NCBI GenBank assembly: GCA_023630585.1
Contig: CM042551.1
Coordinates: forward strand, 3,430,001-3,494,000
Origin: Cranoglanis bouderius
Taxonomy: Eukaryota; Chordata; Actinopteri; Siluriformes; Cranoglanididae
DNA: 64,000 nucleotides
Reading direction: 5' to 3'
Position numbers and translations under genes: made by a program. Shown here one piece after another: positions 1 through 13,109 of this stretch (its first letter is position 1; each line of letters opens with the position of its first letter). The notes beneath the pieces were generated by a model. It had not been told where the DNA came from. It searched no databases and was given only the letters and a program-made list of their open reading frames with translations.

Positions 1-923
1 TACAATAACAGACCACAGGGGTTTTTTCCCCCCCTAGAGCATTCAAACATCTGATATTCCAGATAATCAGAGCTTCACTATGATTTCCACTGAGTTAGGC
101 CCTTGTTCATTTTTCTAGTGATTTCTAGTCTCATTATTTTTTTTTCTAAATTATTGGAACCTTACTAGTTTTACTTGAGGTTAAATCTCATCAATTTTCC
201 AGAGCATTGTTAGTTTTTTGTTCTAGATCAATGGAAACTTTTTTTTTTTAGCATTTCTTGAGCTTTTTATCATCATCAAGTTAAATAGACCTTTAAATCC
301 TCCTTAGTTTTCCAGAGCATTTGAGCCTCACGAGGTTTTCTATATAACCTTATTAGTTTTCCTAGATCAGTAGATCAGTATGACTTTTTCTTGAGGTCCG
401 TCCAATACGGCATTAAAACCTCACTAGTATTCCAGAGCATTAGAGTCGTTTAGGTTTTCTATATAGTTAGACCCTCATTAGTTTTTCTAGAGGGTGTATA
501 TCCTAATTAGTTTTTCTAGATCATTAGAAGATTATTGGCTTCTCCTGAGCTCTGTAACATTTGTCTTGTTTTTCTAGATCACTAAAACTTCATTAGATTT
601 TCTGATTATTGACGCCTCACTAGGCTCTGTATTTTTTATTTTTTATTTTTTCTAGATCATTGGAACCTTACTAGGTTTTCTCATCTTTAGTTTTCCAGAA
701 CTTTAAAGCCTCAGTAGGTTTTCTATAGTTAGAACTTTATTCGTTTTTCTAGAGATGCATGCCCTCGATTTTTTTTTCTAGATCATTGGAACTTTATTAG
801 CCTTTCTTGGGCTCTATAACATTTTTAGGTTGTTTTTTTTTTTTTCCCTAGATGATTGGGATTTTACTTTTTTCCAGAGATTTTTTGTTTTTAGATCAGT
901 GGAAAGTTTGTTTTAAACATTAA

Positions 924-1661
924 AGGGGTCATATGATGATTTTAAAAGTTCATTATTTTGTTTATTGGGTGTAATAGAATAGGTTAACATGCATTAATGT
1001 TAAAAAAAACACATTATTTTTCACATACTGTACATTATTGCACTACTTCTATTCCCAGTCTGTCTGAAACGCTCTGATCGATTTCCGGTTTCTCCAAAGC
1101 CCCGCCTTCCGAAAAGGCCAGAGATTGACCAGCTGACCCACTGAATTGTGATTGGCCAAAAACCTCTAGCGTGTGTCAGAAATGTAACGCCCCTTACCAT
1201 AATGGCGAGCTTCAACTTCCAAGGCTTCTAAAGCGATTATAAACCCAGTTAATAATGTCGTGGGTTTTACCGTATCAGTTCGAGCCCGAGTCGGATTCTG
1301 ACGATGATCGGGCAGATCAGTCGGAACCAACTTTGCGAGCGCGACTTGAGCAGAACGTTTCACAGCGGTAAGTTTTTATTTTGTAACTCTCTTACCTTTC
1401 AGAAACGATGTTATAACGGTTTGATTTGTCTTCTTCACTGTAACAACCGTATGTCCTGAAGTGACAACATAAAATACAGTTTTAAAAAATTGGATGCTTG
1501 GATGGAGGCGTTTAAGGGCAGGTCTGGAGCAGTGTTTTCTGTTAGACAGAATAAATCCCTTTGTGGGAGACTATGAGCTTTGTAACTTTGCAGATCTTAT
1601 ACATGTACAAACAGAACACTAAAAGGAAAAGGAAAACATTAAAAAGCATCGTACGACCCCT
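924..1661. mobile_element. TTAA-flanked miniature element with AGGGGTC terminal inverted repeats
   Basis: The left end reads AGGGGTCATATGATG and the reverse complement of the right end reads AGGGGTCGTACGATG. Each end is flanked by TTAA (920-923 and 1662-1665), the target duplication typical of piggyBac-type transposons. At 738 bp it is non-autonomous. It carries a short exon-like open frame (1255-1367). Confidence 0.65.
1255..1367 (+). pseudogene. Exon-like open frame inside the TTAA-flanked element
   Basis: An ATG-started 38-codon frame beginning MSWVLPYQFEPESDSDDD and ending VSQR runs exactly into a GTAAGT consensus donor. The YQFEP opening followed by acidic residues recalls N-termini of repeat-associated fish proteins, but the family is not certain. 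It may be the first exon of the parent transposon gene or a captured host exon. Confidence 0.35.
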
Positions 1662-1693
1662 TTAAAATTTCATTCATTTTCTAGAGCATTTCA

Positions 1694-1751
<58 letters not shown>

Positions 1752-1910
1752 GTTAGATATTTGAAGCTTCTTAACTTCTGAGCTCTATAACATTGTTGTA
1801 GATGTTCAGAATATTGGCGCCTCACTAGGCTTGGTATTTTATCTTATTTTTCTAGATCATTGGAACCTTATTAGGTTTTCTTGTGTTCTATACCATCATT
1901 AGGTTTAGAG

Positions 1911-2618
1911 TCTAGTGTAGACCTTTAGCTTCAATTCAAGGAGTTTAACAAAAATATTGCATTAAATGTTTATGAATTACAGCCATTTATTTTTTACAGA
2001 GTCCCTCCATTTTCACAGGCTCAAAATCATTTGTTTCCTCATTATTTCATGGCAAATAAAGGAGATAAAAGTACAGTAGGAGATTCACAGTATAGATAAA
2101 TAATGACCCAGAATATACCGTGAAAGCGACCCGAGAGCTTTCTAAGGCGAAGAAGTTAAATGTTCTTAAATGTCTGATGACCTCAACCCAATTGAGCTGC
2201 TTCTCAGTTACCGAAGACAAATCTGAAGGCAGAAAGACCCTCAAACATACGGCAACTGAAGGCGGCTGCAGTAAAGGCCTGGCAAAGCTTCTCAAAGGAG
2301 GAAACTCAGCATTTGACGATGTCCACGGGTTCCAGATTTCAGGCAGTCATTGGCGACAAAGGATTTGCATACACGTATTAAAAATAATCCTAATATTTAT
2401 GATTGTTAGTTTGTCCAATTACTTTTGAGCCTGTGAAGAAATGGTTGTAATTCCTAAACGGTTAATGCAATATTATTGTTAAACCCCTTGAATTAAAGCT
2501 GAAAGTCTACACTACAATCACATCTTGATTGCTTCATTTCAAATTCATTGTGGTGGTTCATATAGAGGCAAAACATATCAAAATTTCGTCAATGTCCAAA
2601 TACTTATGGACTTGACTG
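1911..2618. mobile_element. Tc1/mariner-like element remnant with long inverted ends
   Basis: The right end (2412-2618) ends CCAAATACTTATGGACTTGACTG. Its reverse complement matches the left part from 1911 (AGTGTAGACCTTTAGCTTC, TTTTCACAGGCTCAAAA), so the ends are inverted repeats of at least 130 bases; the outer left end is lost. The internal 2120-2428 frame is a decayed piece of element coding sequence. Superfamily is inferred from the end sequence. Confidence 0.55.
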
Positions 2619-2892
2619 TGTGTGAGTGGGTGTGTATTAGTTTTTCTAGAAGTTTCAACTCTGGTTAGTATTTTTTAGAACCTGTTTCATAGAACGTTGG
2701 TTCTTCTAAAGATTTAGGACTTGGTTCATTTTTCTAGATCATTAAAACCTCATTATATATAGATTTCCAGATCGTTATTGCCTCGCTGAGTTTAGATGTT
2801 TTTTTTTGTTGTTGTTGTTTTTTTCTAATATAAGTGTTTGATTAAGCTGGAAGATTTGCTTTGGGGTGTTGGTTTTGTCTGCATAGAAACTA

Positions 2893-2944
<52 letters not shown>

Positions 2945-3057
2945 GAGTACACCTACTTGAGGTTGGCTAGAAAAGAGCACAGGTCAAGCTTAATAATTCC
3001 ATAAATCCCCAGAGGTCAGCTCAAGACCTCTCAGAAATTTTTAGTGCCTGTGTGTGG

Positions 3058-3116
<59 letters not shown>

Positions 3117-3242
3117 ATAAATCTCAGCAGAGTGTGTGCACCGTTGGGTGCAGGCTCTCAACAGTAACCCAGACTTGAGCTCTGTGTCACGGTGGTATAG
3201 TGAAAGATTTAGCATGTGGTCAGTGTAATGGGGTACAGACTG

Positions 3243-3283
<41 letters not shown>

Positions 3284-6200
3284 GGATCTGTCCCAATTCC
3301 TTTTCAACACAGTATGTTCATTCTTTATGGGTCACCTACATAGAGCAGGTCAGCGTTCTGTTCTGTTCTGTTCTGTTCGTTGCCATTTCCTGTTTCCTGT
3401 ACCTCAGAGAAAGGTACGGACGATGCCTAATTCTCCTCGAAAAAAAATCTAATAATATCCGCTTTGACCTGTTCTTATTTAGGATTCAATAGATCAATCA
3501 CGAGCGTTCATCTCCGCATTTACAGTTCAGAAACTTAGGAGATAAATCCTTTTTATTTTTTAAAAAAAATTCTGCATAAGTTTTAAATGCTACACTGAAC
3601 TACACAGAATTTCAGCCCTTGTGGTTATGGATATTATGCAAATATTTCTCTCGCATAACGAGCGAGCGTGGCGTCGGCTCGCCGCTTTTAGAGCCGCGCA
3701 GCAAGACCCGGTTTGAATAATAATAGTATTATCCGTTTAGGCAAAACGAGACAGGGTACGAAAAAAGGGAAGAAAGAATGAAAGAGAGAAAGAAAGAAAG
3801 AGATATAAAATAAACATGAAACCAATATGGAAATTCAATAAAGGCACACTAACGCATGAGTTACACAAGTGAAAAGAAAACAATTAGAAAGTATTTTCAA
3901 GTCTTGATTAAAATAACAGGAGTTAAAAACTAGTTAGAGAGAAAAAAAAATTAGAGAGAGAGAGAGAGAGAGAGAGTCTTCTGCTGTTTTTAAGCTCTGG
4001 TAATGGAGTAAGTGTGTGTGATGAAATGTCTGTGGGCAGTGAGTTCCTGATCTTTGGAGCCAGTTCTGTCCCTCGGCGAGTTCAGAATCTAATTTGGTGT
4101 AGACTCTGTGAAGTGTGTAAGGCTGCAGCGAGACATTTAAAAGCCGGTAACGGCGTTTCGGAGACAGCAGAACAAGCAGGATGCAGCCAAAACCTTGTAA
4201 TTCACTCCCTCTTCCTCGACGCCGTGGAGTCCAGATTGGCGGCCTCTCGTGGTCTTATTATAGGAGATCCAGCGAAAAGTGCATTACAGTAGTTTTGGAG
4301 CGAGGAAGCAGTGCGGCAGGTTCTGAGCTGAGCTCCAGTTTTACGTTGAGCTCCAGTTTTGAAGAGCAGAATGTTTCGAGTTTAAATCCCAAAAAAGTGC
4401 CACAGAGCTTCTGTAGCGTCCAAAACCTCAACACCGAGGCGTGTTTCCTCCATCGTTCAACCTGAACGCTGAGTGGTTTCAGAAAGACTCTCAGAATTGT
4501 TTATTTTATTGTTTTGTCTGAATATTGTTAATTTAATTGTTTAATCTATATATTTCTCTATTGTTATTTTGTATTGTATTGTTACTTATTAGATTTTATT
4601 ATTACTAAATGTATAATTATAATTTTTTTTTGTTATATTTATTTACTTTAATTTGTAATTATTATTGGCATATTCTATTCATTTGTTAAATGCATTTTCT
4701 ATTTTACTACTCATTGATATATTCTATTAATGTCAATACTCATTATTGAATTCTACTTGTATTTTTATTATTTACTATTTGTTTATCATTATTTTATTAT
4801 TTACTGGTTATTGTTTATTTATTTATTCACTTGTTATTGTTAATACTTCCTTTACTTGTACTTAATTCTATTGTTTATTGAGGTAAAAACAACAAAGCTA
4901 AAATTATGTGAACCCATAACCCGCATTGGCACATACATGTGCTTTTTATTGATTGATTTATTTATGTATTTATTTGTTTACTTTTTTATTTATTTATTTA
5001 TGTTTGTCGTTATTAACTGCTCACGAATAAGTTGTCATAGTATAGCTGCGACCAAAAAAAAATTGTGATCGTTTGATCCTCTCTCGGAGTGCCGGCCGTC
5101 GATTTACCCTCCGCTGTTGCCCCAATGAAAAAGCCCACAGGTTCCTGCCCTAACCAGATCCTCCACACCGTCCACCAGCTCCTACCGACATGCCGTGGTC
5201 TCCTTCACCTTTTACCTGTGGTATAATTCCAGTGATGACTAGCGCACTAACATCGCTGTTACCAGCCGTTAAACAAGATTCTGTATAAAACTAAAAGTCC
5301 TACATTCCAACAAGTTTCAATGTGTAGACCCAGATTTCACCGAGTGTTTAGTTTTTCCTCTGTGCTTGAGTGGTGATGACATACGAGTCAAACCCTGATG
5401 TCCATTACCTTTTCCCCCAACTGCTGCTCGTGTGGCCTCGAGCAAATCATTTAACAGCAGGCTGCTTTTCCGGTGCTGCAACCTGGCCACCGGTCCTCTT
5501 TAACCCCAGCATGAGGGCTTCCGAGAGAGTAACAGCCCTACCTACCTACCTACTAAGATTAGAAATACAATTTAAAACCCGCAGACATACCGAGTTCCCC
5601 TCAAGCTCTCAGACCTACTTTAAAGCACAACAACAACGCTGCTACAGACCTCCATGTCAGTGCCACCAGCCAAATAACACCTGATCAGCGATGATGGTCC
5701 TGTGTGGGCTCTTTTTGTATATTGATGGATGTGGCTACAGTCTGAAATTTTAGACGTACAGAGTGGACCAATATAAACTGATAATCTGGCAAATAAATAT
5801 AGGTCCAAGCTAGGCTATCTGTCAACGTTCATACTGTCAAAGAACCGACCAGACTGAGTTCCTCAGTTCCTCCTGTCGCGCTTAGATTCCCTCATTTCCA
5901 CACAATTTTCAGCAAAGCAGATGGACGAACTGGTCCACGTTGACAAATTTGCTAGTTAGCATAATATATGGAGTTTCACATGAAATGTACCGTCTCTGTT
6001 TCACTTAAAGGTGCAATAACCGATTCTTTTTATTCCTCACTTGTACAAATAACCTGGAAGATATGCAGAACATGCCACTACCTGTATCTGTTTAGCGTTC
6101 TAAATATTCGCATCTGTATTCGGAATTAAATGAAAAATGGGCGTGGCCTAAACCAGAATTGTTTGTTTGTTTGTTTTTCATTTGAATACATACGAGCCCT

Positions 6201-8543
6201 ATCACTATTCCTTTGTGGACCAGCTGACGATAGACAAAAAATGTAGTTAGTCCTATTTCCCAAGACATAAAGAAGTTAGTAATTTAAACCACCAGGACCT
6301 TGACCAGGCAGCTACTAAGGATGAATGAATGAACGAACATTTGTTTGTTCTTTTTTTTTGTCATGTGAGCTTCATATCTGACCACTTTTTGACCACATGA
6401 TATTTTTTTTGGTGCGTTCCACAGAATCCCAGTTCCAATGCATACCACAGATACCCTGTGAACCTTTCTCTCACGTTTTCTAGAAAAGAAAAAACAAAAA
6501 CAAATAGTACATACCTTCAACGGGTGTCCGTATTTGTATTCGTTTAGAACACATCATCTGTTTATTCCAAACAATGTATTTGTATTTGTAGAACTCAGGG
6601 CTGTGTCCCAAACCACAGAATGCACACTAAACAGTATGCCTAACAAAGGTAGGGAGAAATGTGCTACGTTTACTCCACTACATTTACATGTTGAACTTTT
6701 TGAATGAATTGTATTCCTATGAGTAGTTTTAATGCTTTACTCTTACTTAAGTGAATTTGTAAAGACATTTTATTTCATTACATTAAGCTACGATCTTCCT
6801 GTCAAACCAAGTTTTAAAATTGCTTTGTTCACTAAGATTCCTCTTTGATTCTCTGTTACCCGTCACATCTTTATGTTTTACTCTTACCGAGGCCACGCCC
6901 TACATCTCTACCATTTACCAATCAAACCTTGCGGGTCGCGTTAAGGTTAGCAACGACCGAGATGGATAAATCTGTGCAGTCTGTGCGGAGGAAGGACATC
7001 GCTGGTTGCATACAGAACCACTATTTTCACTCCAGTTGGTAAAAATAATAGATATGTGATGCATTGCTTAGTATTGTCTCCCAGAAAATGTCATTGGCAC
7101 GTACAAGAATTCCACGTTGAACTTGAGAAAACATGACCGTTGTGTTCGTACCTATAATAACCTCTGACCATTTCTAATCCTGACAGCGAACCTGAATTGA
7201 TTTCTATTAGTATAATGTACTAATTACTCTAACTTACTCAAATAAATTATCTGATAAGTATTTTTACTTTTACTTGAGTAACTTTTTTTTTTTTAAGATG
7301 ACAGTAATTTTACACGAGTAAGATTTTTGCCTACTCTACCCACCTCTAAATGTACTGAATATTAATGACGCCATGAAAACGTGACAGAAAGGTCCACAGG
7401 GCATGTGATTGAGCGTGGAGGTGTGCATTGGAACCAGGATCTCACAGGACTCGACAATAAAAGTCACGTGGACGGGAGGTGTTTACGTTCTTGCGGGTGT
7501 GACTCAGATATGAAGCTCACAAGACAAACAAAGTATGTGAAGTATTTACAGCCTTCATTCCTTCATCCTTAGTAACCGCCTGGTCAGGATCCTGGTGGTT
7601 AAATTACAGTACTAGTTTCTTTATATTCTGGGAACTAAATTTGTTAGAAAATATTGCAGGCAGGTCGACATAAGGAAATAGGGTTTGTATTAAATTATTA
7701 CAAAAAAAAATAATAATAATTTAGGCCATGGATTAGGTTTAGTTTGCTGTTATGCAGTTTAGGATGTGGCTCATGTGTTTCTTCAGTGTCAAAGAGGTGC
7801 TCTGAGAAAAAAAAAAAAAACTTTCATTGTGTGTGTCACAGTTACTGAGTACCAGGTGAAAGAACAAAAACCTCACAGCGAGCTGCGTTTCTGGTTCGTG
7901 TCTCACAGCAATAAATATGTTACACACCACAGGCAAGCAGGCGTCCCAGCTGACTCTCTCTCTCATCCGAGTTTGAAATACAAAAAAAGACAGAGAAACT
8001 CACAAACACCTAGCTAGTTAGTCCCTAGCTGGCTATCATGTGATCTGTAGCTCAACATAACTGGGTAAAGCTATCAATTCCACAACAAGGATAAATCAGC
8101 CGAGGATAACCTCATCTATTATTAACCGGCTTCCCAACAACTCTGAGAACAAATGAATGCCTTACTGTTCTCCCCGTGCCCGTGCGGGTTTCCTCAGGGT
8201 TCTCCGGTTTCCTCTGACCTACTATCAATATGGCAGTAGGTGGACTGGCTAAGCTAAATCGCCCCTTAGCGTAATTGTGTTCTGTGCTCTTTGATAAACT
8301 GACGAATGTCTTTCCTGTTCATCAGGCATCAACAAAGCTGGAGTTTCATCAGTCCTGAATCCTTTTTCCTCTTATACTATAATAACTCTCTCTCTCTCTG
8401 TACCCTGATTGGCTCCAACTCCGGTCTGTCACCATGCAGTCAGACTTCTTTTGTGCCTAATGTTGGGGTGTGATGACGTTTGATACTGTATATACAGTAC
8501 AAGCTGATTGAATTGCGTTTACATGACCATCAGGCAGCACAGG

Positions 8544-8574
<31 letters not shown>

Positions 8575-9351
8575 GGATATTATGTGTTTTTAAAGAATTG
8601 AAACGCAGTAATGCTTTAAAAAACCAGGTGGAATTTGGATTGCTGGTTTAAATCTGTATGATCTGAAAGAACTTCTCTAGGGTTTTCCAACCGAATCTCT
8701 ATGCAGCATAGCTGTAGACAAGAATTTCAACGTTCCTCTGCACTAAGAAAAGAACAGAAAAGCTGTCTCATTTGTGGTTGTAACACGTACACTATACACA
8801 AGATTGGGTTCAAATCTCTGGATTATTGCTCGAGCGGTGTGGATCTTAAACATCAGAAACGGTGAACTCTGTGTATGAGGAAGAGGCTCCGTCAGCGTCT
8901 CGTCGTCTAAGCTGCCCGGCTTCGTCCTCGCAGTAAATTTTAGTGTGTGTGCGCGAGTGTATTCCACTTACGAGTCAGGGTTATATTCACAAGCAGCTTA
9001 TAAAATCGATTAGTGTAAGGCCTTGTAGTGTCATAAAGAACCAGCGGGAGTTTATCACGGAAATCCCCACCATTTTTTTCCCCCTCTTCGCTCTCGCACT
9101 TCGGGTCCCCTGTGATGTAACAGCGCAGATGATGCCGGCTTCCTCTATCTCTATAAACACCCAGCCAATCCCTATCCTCCTCTCTCTTCTCACTCTTTCT
9201 TTTCATTCCCATTATTTCCTTCCTGCTGTTTTTAGTTTCTCTATTACAGTATTAATCTTTTTTTTTTTTGACTCTGTGTTCACACTGGCAGTGACGTGAC
9301 GTGACAGAGCGACGTGACTCAAGTCGATCAGTTTCATTGAGACCCGTAGAT

Positions 9352-9612
9352 GGAGTGTGCAGAGCTTGCATGTTCTCCCCGTGCTTCGGGGGTTTTCTTC
9401 GGGTACTCCGGTTTCCTCCCCAAGTCCAAAGACATGCGCTGTAGGCTGATCGGCGTTTCCAAATTGTCCGTAGTGTGCGATCGTGCCCCGAGATGAGTTG
9501 GCACCTCGTCCAGGGTGTCCTCCTCCTTGTGCCCAGAGTTCCCTGGGATAGGCTCCAGGTTCTCCGTAACTCTGTGTAGGATAAGCGGTAAAGAAAATGG
9601 ATGGATGGAGGG
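9352..9612 (+). mobile_element. SINE/LINE 3' end with GGATGG tail, copy 1
   Basis: Contains CATGTTCTCCCCGTGCTT, GTCCAAAGACATG, GGGATAGGCTCCAG and GGATAAGCGGTA, ending ATGGATGGATGG. The same block recurs at 22172, 50314 and 53196. A GATG-type tail points to mobilisation by an RTE-clade (Rex3-like) LINE. Confidence 0.55.
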
Positions 9613-10991
9613 ATGACATTGTGTTATACTGATATAGGAAGAAATTGCTTTTATACAGCAATTTGTCAAGAAGTATATTTTAAAAATCGATAGCTACATT
9701 CAGTCCCTTTCTTTTTTAGTTTGTCATCTCCTCTCTCCCGAAGATGTCGTAAAATGTAAAGTCACAGCTTTACCTCCGACTGTTACAACGCCCTGACACT
9801 GGAGACTCCTTCCATAAATGTTAAATAAACGTCTCCTTACAGAAAACTCTGTACGCTGTGACTATAGAAACCGTAACGTATTAGATAGAATGAGTGCTTC
9901 AATAGAAACTTGCATTACTGTCACCTTCTGACCAATCAGAAGCCAGAATTCAACACGTGGAGACGTGGTTTAAGTAGCCCATGTAGTCGCTGTATTTAGT
10001 ATGAAAAAAAAAAAAAGTGTTCGATTCTTATACACCAGACACGATGAGGAAAAAAAGAAGAAGAAGAAAAAAAGTCACGTAAGAACAGTGTTAGTTTGGT
10101 TACGCTGACCTCTCACATACCAGTGTTTTGTCGAGACTGACGGCGTTAGTGATGAAAACGTTAAAAGCACATGACTTGTCGCACTTGTCGTGTGTGTTAT
10201 GGATTTATTACCCTCGTGCGTATTTGAAGTGCGGTGTAGCAGGAGAGGATGTGATACACACCGTCCTCGCCGTAAATGATTTCCTCTGCTTCTTCCTGCA
10301 GCACGCTCATTTCTGATTCTTTAATGAACGCATTTGTTTGTGTGATTAATGGAGATGAATAGAGTTACAGTTTTTGGTTTGTGAAAATAGTGATTGGCTG
10401 GAAAATAACAGACCACCCAGCAGTCAGGGTGAAAGAAATGACTGCAGTGTGAAGACAGAGTTATTCTCCTCTGTCCTCTTCTCTTCTCTCACCCACTCCG
10501 TTCTCTTTATCCTTTCATTTCCTTTTCTCTTTTCCTCTTATTTCATTTTTTTTGCCTTTACTTTCATTTTCTTTCTTTTCATGCTACCTAAATTTCATTT
10601 TCCCCCTCTCTACTGTTCCTTGCCTGCCATTCTCTTTCGTTTCCTTTCTTTTCCTTTTTCCTTCCTGTTCCTTTCCTCCTCTTTCCTTATGTTTCTATTC
10701 CATATCTTTCCACTTTCTTTACTTTCATTTTCCTATTTCTCCTCTCCATCCCGTTTCGTGCTTTTCTTTTCTTTCCCTTCCTTTCTATTTCTCTTTCTGT
10801 CCTTCCCATCAAATTAAATGATTTTCCTTTCGTTCCTATTTCCCTTTTTCATTTAATTTATTTTCCTTTCCTTTTGTTGCCTTTTGCTTCTATTTCCTTC
10901 CCCTTCCATTCTCGCCTTTAACAGTTTTCATTCGTTTAATTGCTAATTCTTTTTCGTTTTATTTTTCTTTTTGTTTCACCCCTCTCTCTCT

Positions 10992-11022
<31 letters not shown>

Positions 11023-11159
11023 CCTCCGGAGAGCTTCTCTCGGGTCTCCCCGGTCTCTCGGCCTGAGAGTGTGAATCTGCGTCAGCCGGCTAATTCACAC
11101 GGCTCCCATGTGGGTCGCCTTCTTCAGAGAACAGATATAGAAGAGATTACACGTGCGTT

Positions 11160-11210
<51 letters not shown>

Positions 11211-11354
11211 CAGTGTGAAAGCTCGCCTGTATATGAGCATGCCACAGAGTGAACGAGTCAGACCCTGCTGTTGTTTTGAAACATAACTGGTCCTGATGTA
11301 CATTCCCATTGATGGAAATCCGAACCTCGAACCTCAGGCCCTTTGTTTATGCCG

Positions 11355-11495
11355 AGGCACGCACACGCTCCACGCACACGCTCCACGCACACGCTCCACG
11401 CACACGCTCCACGCACACGCTCCACGCACACGCTCCACGCACACGCTCCACGCACACGCTCCACGCACACGCTCCACGCACACGCTCCACGCACA
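11355..11495. repeat. 13-bp minisatellite, unit CACACGCTCCACG
   Basis: About ten near-perfect copies of CACACGCTCCACG in tandem, followed to about 11850 by a degenerate (CTCCACACATG)-like tail of 10-12 bp units. Because the unit is 13 bp, all three frames are open in both directions, which creates spurious long reading frames. Confidence 0.85.
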
Positions 11496-12439
11496 CACAC
11501 GTTCCTCAACCTCCAAACACTCTCCACACACTCCTCAACCTCCAAACATGCTCAACACACTCCTCACACTTCACACGTGTTCCACACATGCTCCACACAT
11601 GCTCCACACATGCTCCACACATGCTCCTCAGACTCCACACATGCTCCACACACTCCACGTGTTCCAAACACGCTCCACACACTTCACACTCTCAACACTT
11701 ACTCCACAAGCTCCACACGTTTCACATACTCCACAAGCTCCACACACTCCACACGCTCGACACTGTCCATATGCTCCACACTCTATATGCTTCACACACT
11801 CCACACGCTTAACACCACACACTCCACACGCTCCACACACTCGCACTTTAAATAGAAACACCCAGCAAAAAAAAACCTGGCAAAGTAGGCCAGAGCTGAA
11901 ACACACTCGCGGCCCAGCAGCCAGAAGGCACCTCATCCATCATAGCTCCCTAGCTGTAGTGCACTTCACTCGTCCCCTACTAACCACCATTTACATTCTT
12001 ACATTTTCTCACTGCAAGCACAGCCATTTATCTCATGCCTACTCTCCAATCTCTTTCTCTCTCTCTCTCTCTCTCTCTCGCTCTCTCCTTCCCCCTCTTT
12101 TTCTCTTTCTCCCCGCTCTGTCCAACTTCTTCTCTTTTCTCTTTCAATTTATATTCTAATCCTTCACACCTGTCTTCCTTCCTGTCCTTATGTCCCTCTT
12201 TCTTCCTGCAATTCTCTTTATTTTGTCCTGTTCTTAATTTTTTTTACCACATCTGATTTCTCCACTTCCTTCCCTCTGTCTCTCCGTCTCCTGCACTGTC
12301 TTTCCCTCTTTCTCTTGGTCATCATTCTGTCATTCATATCTTTATTCTTCCATCATTCTCTCTGCCTCTTCTTTTCTTATCTTTTCTTTTTCGCCTGCTA
12401 TGATTATTTTGTCCGTGCTGTCTCTGTATATTCTTTCAC

Positions 12440-12442
12440 ATC

Positions 12443-12511
<69 letters not shown>

Positions 12512-12544
12512 ACTTTTCACTTTTTCTGTCATATTCTTCCCATG

Positions 12545-12601
<57 letters not shown>

Positions 12602-12969
12602 GTCTTCACTGTTTTAATGCCATGGCCCCTCCATTTTTTCCCCTCTATATTCCTCTTTCTCTGTCTTTTTCTCTCTCTCTCTTTCCCCCGTTGTTATTCC
12701 TTCAATTTCATAATCCTTATCTGTCCCTCTTACTCTGTTTTTCTCTCTGTCTCTCTCTGTCATTTGGTATCTTTCTTTCTCTCTGTCTTTATTCCTTTTC
12801 AATTCCATCATCGTGTCTCACTCTGTTTATCTCTCTCTCTTTGTCACTCTCTCTTTCACTCTGTCTTTACTCTTTTCATGACATCACCCTTCCTTTCTCT
12901 CTCAATTTCTCTCTCTGTTACTCTTTCCTTTTCTATCTGTCTTCATTCTTTCAATGCCATCCTCCATTC

Positions 12970-13000
<31 letters not shown>

Positions 13001-13015
13001 TCCTCTCTCTCTCTC

Positions 13016-13073
<58 letters not shown>

Positions 13074-13108
13074 CCTCTGTCTCTCTCTCTCTCTCCCTCT
13101 TCTCCCCA
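12440..13108. repeat. (CT)n field leading into adgrl1 exon 1
   Basis: Long (CT)n runs at 12446-12510, 12548-12598 and 12970-13100 separated by C/T-rich sequence. The last run ends at the exon acceptor and acts as an extreme polypyrimidine tract. Confidence 0.85.
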
Positions 13109-13109
13109 G

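Larger units (their letters stand above)
1..2830. repeat. Degenerate AT-rich repeat field built on TTTTTCTAGATCATTGGAAC
   Basis: Two motifs recur many times with drift: TTTTTCTAGATCATTGGAAC and TTTTCCAGAGCATT, usually followed by CTTATTAGG or CCTCACTAGG. Copies of the first occur near 221, 507, 570, 651, 777, 1851 and 2724, with irregular spacing of about 45-145 bases. The field is broken by two transposable elements (924-1661 and 1911-2618) and resumes after each. Confidence 0.6.
1..13109 (+). other. Sequence upstream of the first visible adgrl1 exon, presumed intron
   Basis: No coding exon was recognised. Lectin-domain protein does not appear in any frame, and no exon matching the 15-nt lectin/olfactomedin linker insert known in latrophilins was found. 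The region is AT-rich. It holds a degenerate repeat field with two transposon insertions (1-2830), (GA)n at 2896-2940, (GT)n at 3058-3114 and 3248-3281, a 27-base T run at 8547-8573, a SINE tail near 9352-9612, a C/T-rich stretch at 10460-11035, (GT)n at 11163-11208, a 13-bp minisatellite at 11355-11495, and long (CT)n from 12040 to 13105. Confidence 0.7.

Noticed and set aside
2120..2428. 102-codon frame as a possible gene
   Set aside because: It lies inside a Tc1/mariner-like element between its inverted ends and is a decayed internal piece.
4014..4465. Two overlapping plus-strand frames of 92 and 94 codons
   Set aside because: No recognisable domain. The DNA resembles a dispersed fish repeat (GCATTACAGTAGTTTTGGAG type).
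9212..9669. Overlapping minus-strand frames of 149 and 111 codons
   Set aside because: Antisense of a GGATGG-tailed SINE copy; the same peptide appears antisense to the copies at 50314 and 53196.
11296..12159. 287-codon open frame rich in HTLHAHAPRT
   Set aside because: Encoded by a 13-bp minisatellite that is open in every frame; no conserved protein.
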